Assembly: GCF_051014445.1 (NCBI RefSeq)
Contig: NC_135144.1
Location: 4,402,001-4,466,000, forward strand
DNA from: Colletes latitarsis
Taxonomy: Eukaryota > Arthropoda > Insecta > Hymenoptera > Colletidae
Direction: 5' to 3'
DNA length: 64,000 nt
Shown here: in pieces, positions 26,219-36,450 of the stretch
How the letters are laid out: each line of letters begins with the position of its first letter
Position numbering within the stretch: position 1 is the stretch's first letter
The notes under the pieces: generated by a model
What the model saw: the letters and a program-made list of their open reading frames with translations, nothing else
Told to the model about the DNA's origin: nothing
Databases searched by the model: none
Program-made: the position numbers and the translations under genes

Positions 26219-26826
26219 CACGAACTGTCTGACTTCGATTTTAGTGTGATTCTGCAGAATGATAGTTATCCTTTTTGGTGTATGTAAAATATTAGATGTA
26301 AATACTCAACACTTTTTAAAATATAAGTAATCAAAATGGGACAATTATAAGTTAGCTCTGTATAACGACTATTCACAGGAGATGTTTTAAAATTTAATAT
26401 TAATTCAATTCATAAGATTTTGTGTATTTTTATACTGAAAGAAAATATTTACCAAGTAGGAGTTTATTGATGTTGCAATACTGTAGCAATTAGGAGAGTT
26501 GCCTTCATCAGAGTTCAATGACGCTCATATATTATAATCACATACCGAATCTTCTGTAAGTGTTGTGGCCTGGTGTAGACTACAGAATACTTACAAACAA
26601 TTCAATCGCATAATATACACAAACTTGTAAACTGAATTAATATTAAATTTTACAACACATCCTGTGGATAGTCGTTATACGGAGCTAACTCCTGATTGTC
26701 CCACTTTAATAATTTACATCTTAAAAAATGTTGAGTATCTACACCTAATATGTTACATACATCAAAAGGGATTACTCTACTATCATTCTGCAAAAGCACA
26801 TTAAAATCGAAGTCGAACAGTTCGTC
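26219..26826. mobile_element. Long-inverted-repeat element
   Basis: Inverted arms of about 200-210 bp (26219-26425 and about 26620-26826) around a centre of roughly 190 bp. Outer ends: ACGAACTGTCTGACTTCGAT and its near complement ATCGAAGTCGAACAGTTCGT. Arms align with scattered substitutions and small indels (for example CTGCAGAATGATAGT, TACTCAACA, GTATAACGACTAT). No coding capacity and no clear target duplication, so the superfamily is unknown. Confidence 0.65.
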
Positions 26827-27569
26827 TCCTTCCCTTGTAAATTCAGTTTAAAATAACAAACTGTAAAAAATTATTTGCATTATATATTAACTTCTCTAAA
26901 ATATCATGGAAGTAGACGTTTGGTTGATCTCTAACTCGAATTTTATTCAAGAATAGTAAATACAAATTTTAAACTCATTCGTAAATTACTACTTCCGTTA
27001 TTAGAGAAATTATTCATATACAATTAGTCTATTAACGATTTTTTTTAACTCAAATCTTAATTAAAGCCCCAAATAAAAATGCTAGTACGAATGAATATAG
27101 AGTATTTATTTGTTATTTACGAATAAATTTTCCCCAACTCGGTTGACCATTTATCAGAACTGAAGTATCGCCAAAAATTTAAATAAAAAAAATATCAAGT
27201 TCCTTTAATTGCATTCGTTAATGTATCTAATATGTTCAAAAGCTACGTTAAATCGCGTGTACGAATAAAATATTTCATCTTCAATGTTGTTTGTAACATA
27301 AGTATGAAAGAAGACATAGAAGTATAGAAAGCTTTGCACGCTATCCATTTTTGCGCAGTCTGAAATAAGTACCAATACGATAGTAAACGATTGGAAAAAT
27401 AATGTTCGATTAATCGACGCGGTCAACTTTGACCACTGCGTTGATTGTTCAAAGTAAAAAAAATCGGAAGAGTCCAGGCTCGAGTCTAAAACTGTATTCT
27501 TAAGCTAGGTTAGTAAGTATGAAGTGAAACAACCACAAAAGCATCGCCCTACGATGGATGACTTTGTAC

Positions 27570-28434
27570 CAGAGTTGTGCTAATTCAATTACACAATTTA
27601 ACTACACTGTTGCATCACAATTCAATTACGTTATAATTAAATTATATGATTCAAACTTTCCATCTAATTTGATTACTCATAATTCTAATAATTAGTATAA
27701 TTGAAGTACAACGTAATTGAAATACAGTGCAATTGAAGTACAATGTAATTAAAATATAGTGTAACTGAATTACAACTGTCTGAATTACAGCTTACAACGT
27801 TGACAAGCTACGATTAATATATTCCTATGATTACCTTATAAATGTTCGTTTCTTGACTATACAGCGTGTTTTCATATTTATAATATGTATTTATCATCAG
27901 TTAATATGACTATTATCAAATAGTGATGAGCTAAAAATGTTCTTTCTCCAGTCTTTCCCTATTAAATAATGTATTTCATTTCATTTATATGTAGATTAAT
28001 TTTGTTAAATGAGTGGCATCATGTCATTATTCTTTTCCCTTAATATATATTGCAAGCTTAATAAATAGGAGTGTATTGTATATTATTCATTTTTCATTTT
28101 TGCAATGTTTATTTTAGAATTTAGAAAAAATACAATGCAGACTTTATTTCTGTTGTGATATTATAAGTTTATAAATAACAACCGGCACAGTAATTACTTT
28201 CTGTTTAAAGTTCCTATCTATTAATTTGCAATTGTAACTCAATTACATCGTAATTTATAATTAATGTAAATTAATTACATTCTTTTTGTAATTGCATACC
28301 AATTGGAATTGCGAATTATCGCGAATTTATATATATAATTATATAAAAATCTGAATTATGAATTGCGATGTAATTCAATCATTTTGTAATTATAATTCTT
28401 GGGAGTAATTCAGTTGTAATTCTGCACAACTCTG
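27570..28434. mobile_element. Non-autonomous hAT element
   Basis: Terminal inverted repeats CAGAGTTGTGC (27570) and GCACAACTCTG (ending 28434), flanked by a perfect 8-bp direct repeat CTTTGTAC (27562-27569 and 28435-28442). An 8-bp duplication plus CAG termini is diagnostic of hAT. Both subterminal regions (27580-27790 and 28230-28420) are packed with GTAATTGAA / TTCAATTAC words, which look like multiple transposase-binding sites. No transposase ORF. Confidence 0.85.
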
Positions 28435-28442
28435 CTTTGTAC

Positions 28443-29067
28443 CAACCACCAGGTTGAGATATTGTAATTCTTGAGATATTGCGATTATAGGTATGATAAC
28501 GAATGCGTGTGCCAACGGTATCATAAACTAGCGTGTGTATACTCATGCGCCGTGTACTTGTCTATGTACATAAAGAAAATGATAAGGATAGGACGAGGCG
28601 ATTTTCGGGAATCCTCGTTCTTGCTTTTCGTCTTCACCATCGAGGATAATTTAGCTAAAAGAAATCTAGAATTAAGCGTAGACCAGCAAATAAGTTTAGC
28701 GACGAAACCTCGCCAACTGGAATCTTTTTCAAAGGCCTCGGAACCGAGAGGCGTCGTATTTGTGTCAGCATACATTTTTAATGGGGGAAAAAATTACCAC
28801 TAAGGATAACGATAAACATTGATAAAATAAGCATGCGAAGATAACGAAGTTCGCGAGTTCCGTGATGGCAAAGGGATGGAGATGTCGATAGAAGCGAAGC
28901 CATTGCAAGCATTTCTACGATAAGAGGATCGTGTAAAAATCGTTTTGCGGAACGTGCGAACCGATGGCTTTTAAGGAACATATGTGGCACATGATTGTAT
29001 GTTGTTTCAAATAAAAACATTGTTGTTTTGTATACTATACCGTCGCAGAGCTTTTCATGCAATACTA
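28443..29067. other. No gene recognised
   Basis: Moderate GC at 28560-28930 with ORFs on both strands lacking motifs. Confidence 0.4.
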
Positions 29068-29873
29068 TACAGGGTATCCCATGGCACGTGGGACCTACTT
29101 CAAGAATGAATTCTACAGAAAAAAACAATAACAAAATAACAGGGTCCTATTTGACCCTGTTTGAAAGTTATAGCGAGTTCTGTGTTGAAATAATATGTCG
29201 CGACTCGTCAGCAGAGGGACCACTCTCTCACCGACCACCTATTCGTATACATATACATTCGTGTATACATATCTTCTCCGATCGACCATTGGATGTCGCG
29301 GCATCTAAGGACAAAATGCTTCCCTCTCCTTTCCTTTTCTTTTTTCCTGTTATTTTCTTTACTGACTTCCTCCATACAAGCAAGCCACCACAAATTCTTT
29401 CGAAAGATGAAAATAGTTTAACTAATTTTACTCAACTATTTATGAACAGAACCCAATATCTGACGTTCAATCTTGTATTTTAAATCTGTAAATACTTCCT
29501 GTAAACATTAGAGTACTGGGTGTCAGATTATTGGCATACCTCGTCTGTGAAAACGGTAAGTTTGTCTAGTCAACAAATGGCAGATATGAACCTTCAGTAT
29601 GAGCTTATTATTATAAATAATACCGTGACAAACGTAGAAGGTAAGAAAAAGACAACCAGTGGTAGTAGGATCTCTCCAGACTTGTGTTTACATGCAAGAT
29701 AGTAACTTTGAACACCTATTGTGAAGGTAAATAGATACAATATGTTCAAGAAGAAGCTCGCTATAACTTGAAAATGGGGTCAAATAAGACACGTGTTTAT
29801 ATGAACTATTGTTATTACTTTCTTGTCTAGAATCTGTCTTTGAAGTGAGTCACACATGCTACGAAACACTGTA
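29068..29873. mobile_element. TA-flanked long-TIR element
   Basis: Inverted arms of about 110-115 bp: left begins TACAGGGTATCCCATGGCAC and right ends ACACTGTA. The inner arm blocks TTATAGCGAG and CTCGCTATAA, and GGGTC(C)TATTTGACC against GGGGTCAAATAAGAC, pair at the expected distance. A second inner inverted pair (CATACCTCGTCTGTGA near 29538, TCACAGACGAGGCATA near 29955, the latter outside the element) suggests additional rearranged repeat DNA. No coding capacity. Confidence 0.6.
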
Positions 29874-30330
29874 TTGCTATGGTCGGGACAAAAAAGGTTT
29901 GGTTGCTGCATGTCATTTCCGTTCATGTGAATAATGCAGAGTATTCACACTATCACAGACGAGGCATATATACGAATAGACCTTTCACCTTATGGACTTT
30001 CGTGGCCCAATCTGACTGCCATACCGATCTGAAAATTCGGAGGTGATTTTAGCGGCCTCTTCTCATGAATAGCGGTCAGTTGACAAACTATTCACTGAAT
30101 TAGTATTGATGCTTATGGACGTGTGTTCATATATTTATACTATTAGTACGATTGAATCTAAACAACCGAATAAATTTCAATGTAACTTAAAATTCTTAAA
30201 TCTGAAAAAATGTGAGAATACTGTCCCATTTATCCTCTTTATTTAGCAATTTAAAAACTCGCTGACTCAATAAAATCAATCAAATGAAAATGGATGGAAG
30301 TTGATACCGCCCCTGCTAAAAATAAAAGAC
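29874..30330. other. No gene recognised
   Basis: AT-rich spacer between two transposons. Confidence 0.4.
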
Positions 30331-30405
30331 TGGAAAATTTAGTAATTATTTAGAAAAGGAGGGCTCTCACCGATTTCGATGATTTTTTAATATGTTTGTC
30401 GTAAT

Positions 30406-30584
30406 TAGTTTTGTATATGCCGCCGTCGGGCAGGTGTCGCCAGGTCCTAGCCACGGATTTTGTTTTTCCGGCCACGCGTGATGGTCGATTCGCGGCTGTT
30501 CGAAAGAGGTCGTGAGGCAGAAGTCTGGCGCGCCGGCTATTGAAGAACCACGACCGATTAAAGTTTAATTTTTATACCACATGT
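30406..30584. other. GC-rich insert in left Merlin arm
   Basis: About 180 bp present in the left arm between AATATGTT and GTAGAAATC but absent from the matching place in the right arm (about 33710-33722). Rich in CCGCCGTCGGGC-type sequence. No hammerhead core and no ORF seen. Probably a separate short insertion of unknown type. Confidence 0.45.
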
Positions 30585-30861
30585 TGTAGAAATCAACATT
30601 TTGAACAACTTTTTCCTATACATACATATAACCGCCGCTCGGCCTTAGTTTTCGAGATTTTTGTTCAAAAAAATTGTTGCTACTACAATGAATTCTGTCT
30701 ATATGTATGTATATGTCTGTAACTCTGTATGCGTCAGTCCGCGATCGCCATTTTCTCTTGTTTGTAATAATCGGCATGACAACCAACGACAAATAAGGTA
30801 TAATGTGTCAAGCTAAATCTTGTTCTGTATTGATATCGTTTTAAACGCATTGCTGTCAAAG

Positions 30862-31575
30862 ATTTCAAAATGAAGTTGCATGAATATTTAAATATATACA
30901 ATAATTATGATACACTAATTGATTTTTTAACTGAACAAAGAGTGATTCATAGTGAGATGTAGTAAGTGTAAAAGTACAGAAGCAATGAAATTTAATCGCA
31001 AAGATTCAATGTTCAGTTGCTACGCAAGCTATATTTCAAAAAATCGAAATAAAAACGAGTGAGAATATATTGCAAATCAATTCATTTAATGATGAAACCA
31101 CCAAGGCAAAAATGTTTACAAAATGAGCTGGAAATATTGTCGACAACGGCTGTTGGGCCAGCTTTTGCCGCGAATTATGTCTTTTATGGACAGAAATACA
31201 TTCTCTTCGAATCGGGGGTGGAAATGAAATTGTTGAAGTGGATGGGGCGAAGATTGGTAAACGGAAATTTAATAAGGGAAGACTTTTAACTGACCAATGG
31301 ATATTCGGAGGAATTAAACGTTCGAGCAAACGTATATTGGGTTATTGCAGTTCCAGATCGATCATCTGAGACATTACTCGAAGCGATCCGAAATTGGATC
31401 AAACCTGGTACTACGATTACAAGTGATTGCTGGAAAGCGTACGATTGTCTCAATAAAAAAGGTTTTAGACACTTATGAGTCAACCACAAAATCAACTTTG
31501 TAGATCCGAAGACAAATACACTCGAAAATTTTTCGAAATAATGGTTGAAATCTTTCCCACTTCTGATAATATCAA
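30862..31575 (+). pseudogene. Merlin transposase (ISXO2/IS1595-like), broken
   Basis: Cut-and-paste transposase related to bacterial IS1016/IS1595. In order: LIDFLTEQRVIH with a Cys-x2-Cys zinc-ribbon remnant (around 30960-31020), WKYCRQ (31130), EIVEVDGAKIGKRKFNKGR with the first catalytic Asp (31210-31280), LLTDQWIFGGI, then after a frameshift near 31335 VIAVPDRSSETLLEAI, IKPGTTITSDCWKAYDCLN with the second catalytic Asp (around 31425), and VNHKINFVDP. At least one frameshift and several stops (one in HL*VNH) make it non-functional. The order and spacing of motifs fit the family well. Confidence 0.8.
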
Positions 31576-32045
31576 TAAAGAAAATTGAAATAGAAAATAA
31601 ATGCGTGGCTGACCGCCTTACGGCGGCCGGTATAAGAAAATCTAACCCAGACCTAATCCATTATATTAGTTACTAGGTATAATAGTTAGGTTTAAATAAG
31701 GTTTGGGTTAGATTTTTTTTATGCCGACTGCCATTAGGCGGCCGGCTACTCAAATCGAGTTTTTAAGCACACCCGTTATACGCATCCATTGCCGACCGCC
31801 TCTCTGTATCTATAGAAACAATAAACAATCGTCGATTCGACGCTTACACACACGCTGCCACAGACACGTACGTATAGATAGAATTCATTGTAGTAGTAGC
31901 GATTTTTTTACAAAAAAATCTCGGAAACTAAGGCCGAGCGACGGTTATATGTATGTATAGGAAAAAGTTGTGGCGTCGCCTCCCATGCTCGCCACCAGAG
32001 GGGTCGCGCTCTCGCAAGCGCTCGACCGACCCCTCAGTTCCTATA

Positions 32046-33509
32046 TACAGGGTGTCCTGTAAATAGTGTAAGAGCCGGAAATGTGGGGTAGCTGAGACGA
32101 TTCTGAACAACAATTTCCTTTGCAAAAATGTCGGATGGAGCTTCGTTTTTGAATTATTAACGAAAAACACTGACGAATCACGGCGCTTGCCTGCCGCGCG
32201 CTCAGGGCCGTCCGAATTAAGAGAGCCACCGTGTCGGGTAGGTAGCAAGATGTGCATCGGAGATACATCGAGGAACGAATACAAATAATTAAAAATACTA
32301 CCACTGCAACTGTTACCTCTGCGGATTGGATAAATCAGCCAGCTAAATCAAATTTATTAATTATTTGTATTCGCTATTTCCAAGGAAGAAGGAATAAAAT
32401 GTGGGAAGATGCTCTCGGAATTTTTAGGAAATTAATTCTTCGCACCTGAGTGACGCTTCTCGCCAGAGTGTGTTAAAATTAAAATAAGAATTATTTTCAG
32501 AAAATTAAAATAAATACTAATAATAAAAACTGTACTGGAAAAGCAGACTGGATTTGTGCGTACCGAAACATTATTCGCATGCAAGGGGTTAATAGAGAAT
32601 TAATTGAAATTCGCCTTACCCATTTACTTGCAAATTGCAATAGGACCGGTTAGTGCACCCCTGTCAATCATGGAAAGGTCGAAGACCCCAATAAAAATCA
32701 GCTGATGGGACGGCCCGGTCACTGCACTCGCTTCTTACCCCGAAAACACTTCACAGCACGGTCACTAGCACTTTTCACTTTTACATTTTCGGGGTAAGAA
32801 GCGGGTGCAGTGACCGGGCCGTCCCATCAGCTGATTTTTATTGGGGTCTTCGACCTTTCCGTGATCGACAGGAGTGCACTAACCAGGCCTTATTGTTAGC
32901 GCAGCAGAGCAACTTGCTAGTAAATGGGTAAATCGAATTTCAATTATTTCTCTATTAAAGCCTTTGCATTCGAGGAATGTTTCGGCATGCACAAATTCAG
33001 TCTGCTTTTCCAGTACAGTTTTTAATAACAAACGATTACAAATGTTTCTTACCGTATTTATTTTAATTTTCTGAAAATAATTCTTATTTTAATTTTAACA
33101 CACTCTGGCGAGAAGCGTCACTCAGGTGCGAAGAATTAATTTCCTAAAAATTCCGAGAGCATCTTCCCACATTTTATTCCTTCTTCCTTGGAAACAGCGA
33201 ATACAAATAATTAATAAATTCGATTTAGCTGGCTGATTTATCCAATCCGCAGAGGTAACAGTTGCAGTGGTAGTATTTTTAATTATTTGTATTCGTTCCT
33301 CGACGTATCTCCGATGCACATCTTGCTACCTACCCGACACGGTGGCTCTTTTAGTTCGGACGGCCCTGAGCGCGTGATTCGTCAGTGTTTTTCGTTAATA
33401 ATTCAAAAACGAAGCTCCATCCGACATTTTTGCAAAGGAAATTGTTGTTCAGAATCGTCTCAGCTACACCACATTTCCGGCTCTTACACTATTTACGGGA
33501 CACCCTGTA
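32046..33509. mobile_element. Foldback element, copy 1 (near-palindromic)
   Basis: Ends TACAGGGTGTCCTGTAAATA and its complement, flanked by TA on both sides (32044-32045, 33510-33511). The two halves are inverted copies of each other over about 700 bp, meeting in a loop of about 40 bases near 32757-32795. Inner arm landmarks: CCCGGTCACTGCACTCGCTT against GCGGGTGCAGTGACCGGG, and GACCCCAATAAAAATCAGCT on one side with its complement on the other. Each arm has a 65-codon open frame (left 32252, right 33319 on minus) that is preserved only because the arms are copies. No transposase. Confidence 0.8.
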
Positions 33510-33540
33510 TACACTTCTCGAACGACTTCCCAATATCCCG

Positions 33541-33606
33541 TCGTCTAAGGCAGGGCCTGCTAGAAAGCCTTACTGATGAGTCCACTAGCAGGCCCGGACG
33601 AAACGC
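33541..33606 (+). ncRNA. Hammerhead ribozyme candidate
   Basis: All core positions are present. The cleavage triplet GTC (33543-33545) is followed by stem I TAAGGC (33546-33551) pairing with GCCTTA (33567-33572). Then come the core CTGATGA (33573-33579), stem II GTCC (33580-33583) pairing with GGAC (33596-33599), and GAAA (33600-33603). Stem III is short: CG after GAAA pairs with CG of the GTC flank, extended to about five pairs if one U is bulged. Stem III is the open one, so this is a type III layout. Loops I and II contain an 11-base perfect complement (GGGCCTGCTAG 33553-33563, CTAGCAGGCCC 33585-33595). Predicted self-cleavage is after 33545. Confidence 0.75.
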
Positions 33607-33654
33607 GCCCCCTCCTTTTCCTTTCCGTCCTTCCTAAAGAATTCACTCGAGCAG

Positions 33655-33671
33655 CCCCCCCCCCCCCCCCC
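33655..33671. repeat. Poly-C tract (17 C)
   Basis: Uninterrupted run of C in the 3' part of the hammerhead-bearing element. Confidence 0.95.
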
Positions 33672-33790
33672 GTCGCAGCGAAGCAGCGCCACAAAGTTGT
33701 TCAAAATGTTGATTTCTACAACATATTAAAAAATCATCGAAATCAGTGAGACCCCATCTTTTCTAAATAATTACCGAAAATTTTTCTTCT

Positions 33791-34945
33791 TTCAATGAAG
33801 AAAACTCTTTAACTTAATCTTTTTCGAAGACAAAGGCGAAAAAGTCGATTTCGCCATGGCAACAATGATTGGACGCGACGTATGGGCGTTCCCCCGAAAT
33901 AGAGGATCGGTTTTTGTTTTCCAGAGACGCGAGCGAGATGATTGAAAACGCGAAAAGCGTTAGTTGAATAACGGAGAGAGTCGCAAGGTTCCGTATGAAA
34001 TAAAAAGACACGACCTCCAGGAACACCGTGCGTACTTTATTTGCCCCACATAGTCAACCACCGGCTAAAGCTTGAAATTAAAAATCAAAATAAAAATTAA
34101 ATATACAATATAAATTTTCTATATTGCAGAAGATAGGAATAAATTGTAGTTAACTGTATTATGTAAAATTTATTTCCGTTTCAGATTTAATTCAAACACT
34201 TCAAAAATCATCTTCAGTCTTCTACATTCATCATCAAGCCTTTCTTTTTTGAATGTAGATTAACTTGATTTATTTCCAATTAATTTATATTTACAGGCAT
34301 GTCTCTATAAATTCCAAATCCATTAATCAATTTGAATTTGTGATATTATGTTAGCCAATTTCGAAAATATAGTTTCGAGAAAAACGCATTTAAAATTTCT
34401 AATATGATTATTAACCGCTGGGTAGTCTTCCCTCTAAATGGCTATAGCTTTGTTATTTTTACAAATTTTAATGAGTCTACGTTTATTATAATTGCTAAAT
34501 GAAGAGGACGAGTTGCGAGCCAAAAATCAGTTACAGGTTTTTTAAAAAGGACAGATTGGCATTTTTGTTCTCATTAATATTTGTGGCGTGTTTGCGAGGG
34601 ATGTTTCCGATATATACATATGTATGTAATCAATTCATTTTCCTTCAATAATTCTCCATTACAAACATTCTACAGTATTCTTACATTTTTTTATACTTAA
34701 AAATTTTCCCATGATATTAGAAAGTAGGTATACAGCGAAAGCTATACAATTTTACAGTTCCTAGCATGTATAATATACAATATCTGTATACATATAGCGC
34801 ATGTTCGCTTGGTGTGGAAAGTCAACGAATCCTCAAAAAGGGCCCAGGTCTGGTTTCGGGAAATGTAAAGGCCGCTAGTCACAATGGCTTTTGTCGTTCA
34901 CTGACAATTCGAACGGGTGGCGATGCCCAGGCCTGCTTTCAGAGA
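33791..34945. other. No gene recognised
   Basis: AT-rich with a GC-moderate patch at 34800-34945, immediately outside the Gypsy LTR. No motif-bearing ORF. Confidence 0.4.
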
Positions 34946-36085
34946 TGCCAGACGGGGTCCCGGTTACACCGGGGACACCTCATTCCACTTTCTCTCACTA
35001 TGCCAGATCACACGTGAGCTCGTAGAGTTTCGGAGAGTTGACAAAGGTAAACTGACATATGCCCTCTCTTTCGATTCTCCGAAGCTGCCCGAAGTACCTA
35101 CTTCTTTCCGACCATCTCGTGGGAGTCGAGAGAGAACAACTGAACAACTCTTGAACAACTGAAATTCGACCTCTCGTCAACGGCATACGATTTCGAATCT
35201 CGACTGCCCAAGCATTTTTACTTTTCGATCTATGTGGGCTCGCATAAGCAAAGTACGATAATGAAAACAAAATTTTGTGAAATTTTTTTTACGGAAATAC
35301 ACGTTTTAAAACCTCCTGATCATATTTCAATTATTGAAAAAAAGAAATTATTTTTTTGTTATTCCTATGTATGAGCGTACATAGTATGTATATTATTAAT
35401 ACAATATAGTATCGTGCACGCTGTAGCATTTTTCAATAAGAAGTGTTCTTATTTTTATAATATGAACAAAACAGAAGAATCACTTGTTGCAGAAATTAAT
35501 TAATAATGATTTTCCTCGATATGTTTTGAAATAACTAACTAAGCTTCTGCTGGTCTCTACACGCCTCTACTGGTCTTTGCTTGTCTCTGCTTGTCTCTGC
35601 TGTCTTCCACTGGCATCTGTTGACCGCTACTGATCACTTCTAATACTTCTGGCAGCGTATAACGATAACGACTGGCTACTGCCAGTCCCTCCAAGCCTTT
35701 GCTGGTTCCTGCTGACCGACCTCTGCTGCCCACCGCTTATATTTCTGACAACGTATAACGATTACTACTGACTTCTGCCAGACTCCACTGACCCCTGCAG
35801 ACTGCTGCTGACCACTCCTAATACTTTTGACAGCGTATAAAGATTAATACTTGCTACTGCTTGCCCATGCTAGTCTCTGCTGACCACTCCTGATACTACT
35901 GACAGCGTATAACGATTACTACTGGCTTTTTCTTGCTTCTGCCAACCTCTACTGGGCCTTGCTGACCACTCCTGACCTTTGTTAACAACTTCTGATATCA
36001 TATATATGTATGAAAGCTTTGTATAATGTAAATCCATGGCAATAAATGATATAATTTCAAAGAATTCTATGTATTCTTATCATTT
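34946..36085 (-). repeat. 3' LTR of the Gypsy element
   Basis: Read on the minus strand, this follows a purine tract (GAGAGGAAAAGAAAGG, complement near 36090-36105) and ends ...TGGCA at 34946. Its inner 600 bases (34946-35540) match 47499-48145 at the other end of the element and, in opposite orientation, 50345-50811. Shared words include GTGAGCTCGTAGAGTTTCGG and TATCGTGCACGCTGT. The U3-like part (35540-36085) is not shared and holds a minisatellite. The inner edge next to the purine tract is estimated. Confidence 0.55.
35540..36000. repeat. Irregular minisatellite in the LTR
   Basis: Degenerate tandem array built from CTGCTGACC / CTACTGGTC words. A GACAGCGTATAACGATTACT core recurs at about 35652, 35747, 35829 and 35901, so the spacing shrinks from about 96 to 72 bases. 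Non-coding. Confidence 0.7.
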
Positions 36086-36117
36086 TTACCTTTCTTTTCC
36101 TCTCCAAATCATAACGT

Positions 36118-36450
36118 TAATTAATCCGTGTCTTTGTTTGAAATGTAGTGTGTAATATTAAATCTAGTTTGTTTATTAGTCTGGCGATTAACGAAAGTTT
36201 GCTTCTTAAGGATGTAATTTCGGTTTTGAACTGGCAACTATTGTTTTTGCAATGTTGTTCTAAAATTTTAATGTTTTTCTTAAGTTCATACTGTTTGTCA
36301 AATTTTGTCTTAAGATCTATAAGTAAGGTTATGTCTACTTGTTCATTATAAATGTAACAGTTATCTATATGCTCTAGAATTACATTTCCTGTTAATGGTA
36401 TGACTTCTAAGGTTAATCCTATTGAAAATAATGTGGTTATGATCCTAAAA
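36118..36450 (-). pseudogene. Errantivirus-type env fragment
   Basis: Minus-strand open stretch of about 110 codons downstream of integrase. It begins with a hydrophobic signal-like segment followed by a charged helical region and ends at a stop before the purine tract. Position (after pol, before the 3' LTR) and the signal-peptide-plus-ectodomain start fit the third ORF of insect errantiviruses, endogenous retrovirus-like Gypsy elements. It is far shorter than a complete envelope gene and lacks a membrane anchor, so it is a remnant. Identification is by position and general character. Confidence 0.4.

Larger units (their letters stand above)
31972..33692 (+). mobile_element. Short hammerhead-bearing element with 8-bp target duplication
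   Basis: Perfect direct repeat AAAGTTGT flanks it (31964-31971 and 33693-33700). The left arm of the host Merlin element (around 30590-30615) preserves the uninterrupted sequence, so the insertion boundaries are confirmed internally. After removing the foldback element nested in it (32046-33509 plus TA) the element is about 255 nt. It starts GGCGTCGCCTCCC, contains a hammerhead ribozyme (33541-33606) and a 17-base C tract (33655-33671), and ends GCGAAGCAGCGCCAC. No ORF. Candidates are a retrozyme, a Penelope-derived fragment or a SINE-like RNA; the sequence does not settle which. Confidence 0.65.
30331..33790 (+). mobile_element. Merlin DNA transposon, decayed and multiply interrupted
   Basis: Outer inverted ends: left arm near 30331-30405 (GTAATTATTTAG, CTCACCGATTTCGATGA, TTTTTTAATATGTT) and right arm near 33710-33790, its complement. 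The arms continue inward (30585-30715 against 31862-31969), for example AACTAAGGCCGAGCG and its complement CGCTCGGCCTTAGTT. It contains a broken Merlin transposase (30862-31575), a 180-bp insert in the left arm, and a hammerhead-bearing element in the right arm, which in turn contains a foldback element. The copy at 3881-4660 is a deletion derivative of this family. Confidence 0.7.

Noticed and set aside
28471..29483. ORFs of 84-162 codons on both strands
   Set aside because: Low-complexity or AT-biased; the right part lies inside a non-coding inverted-repeat element.
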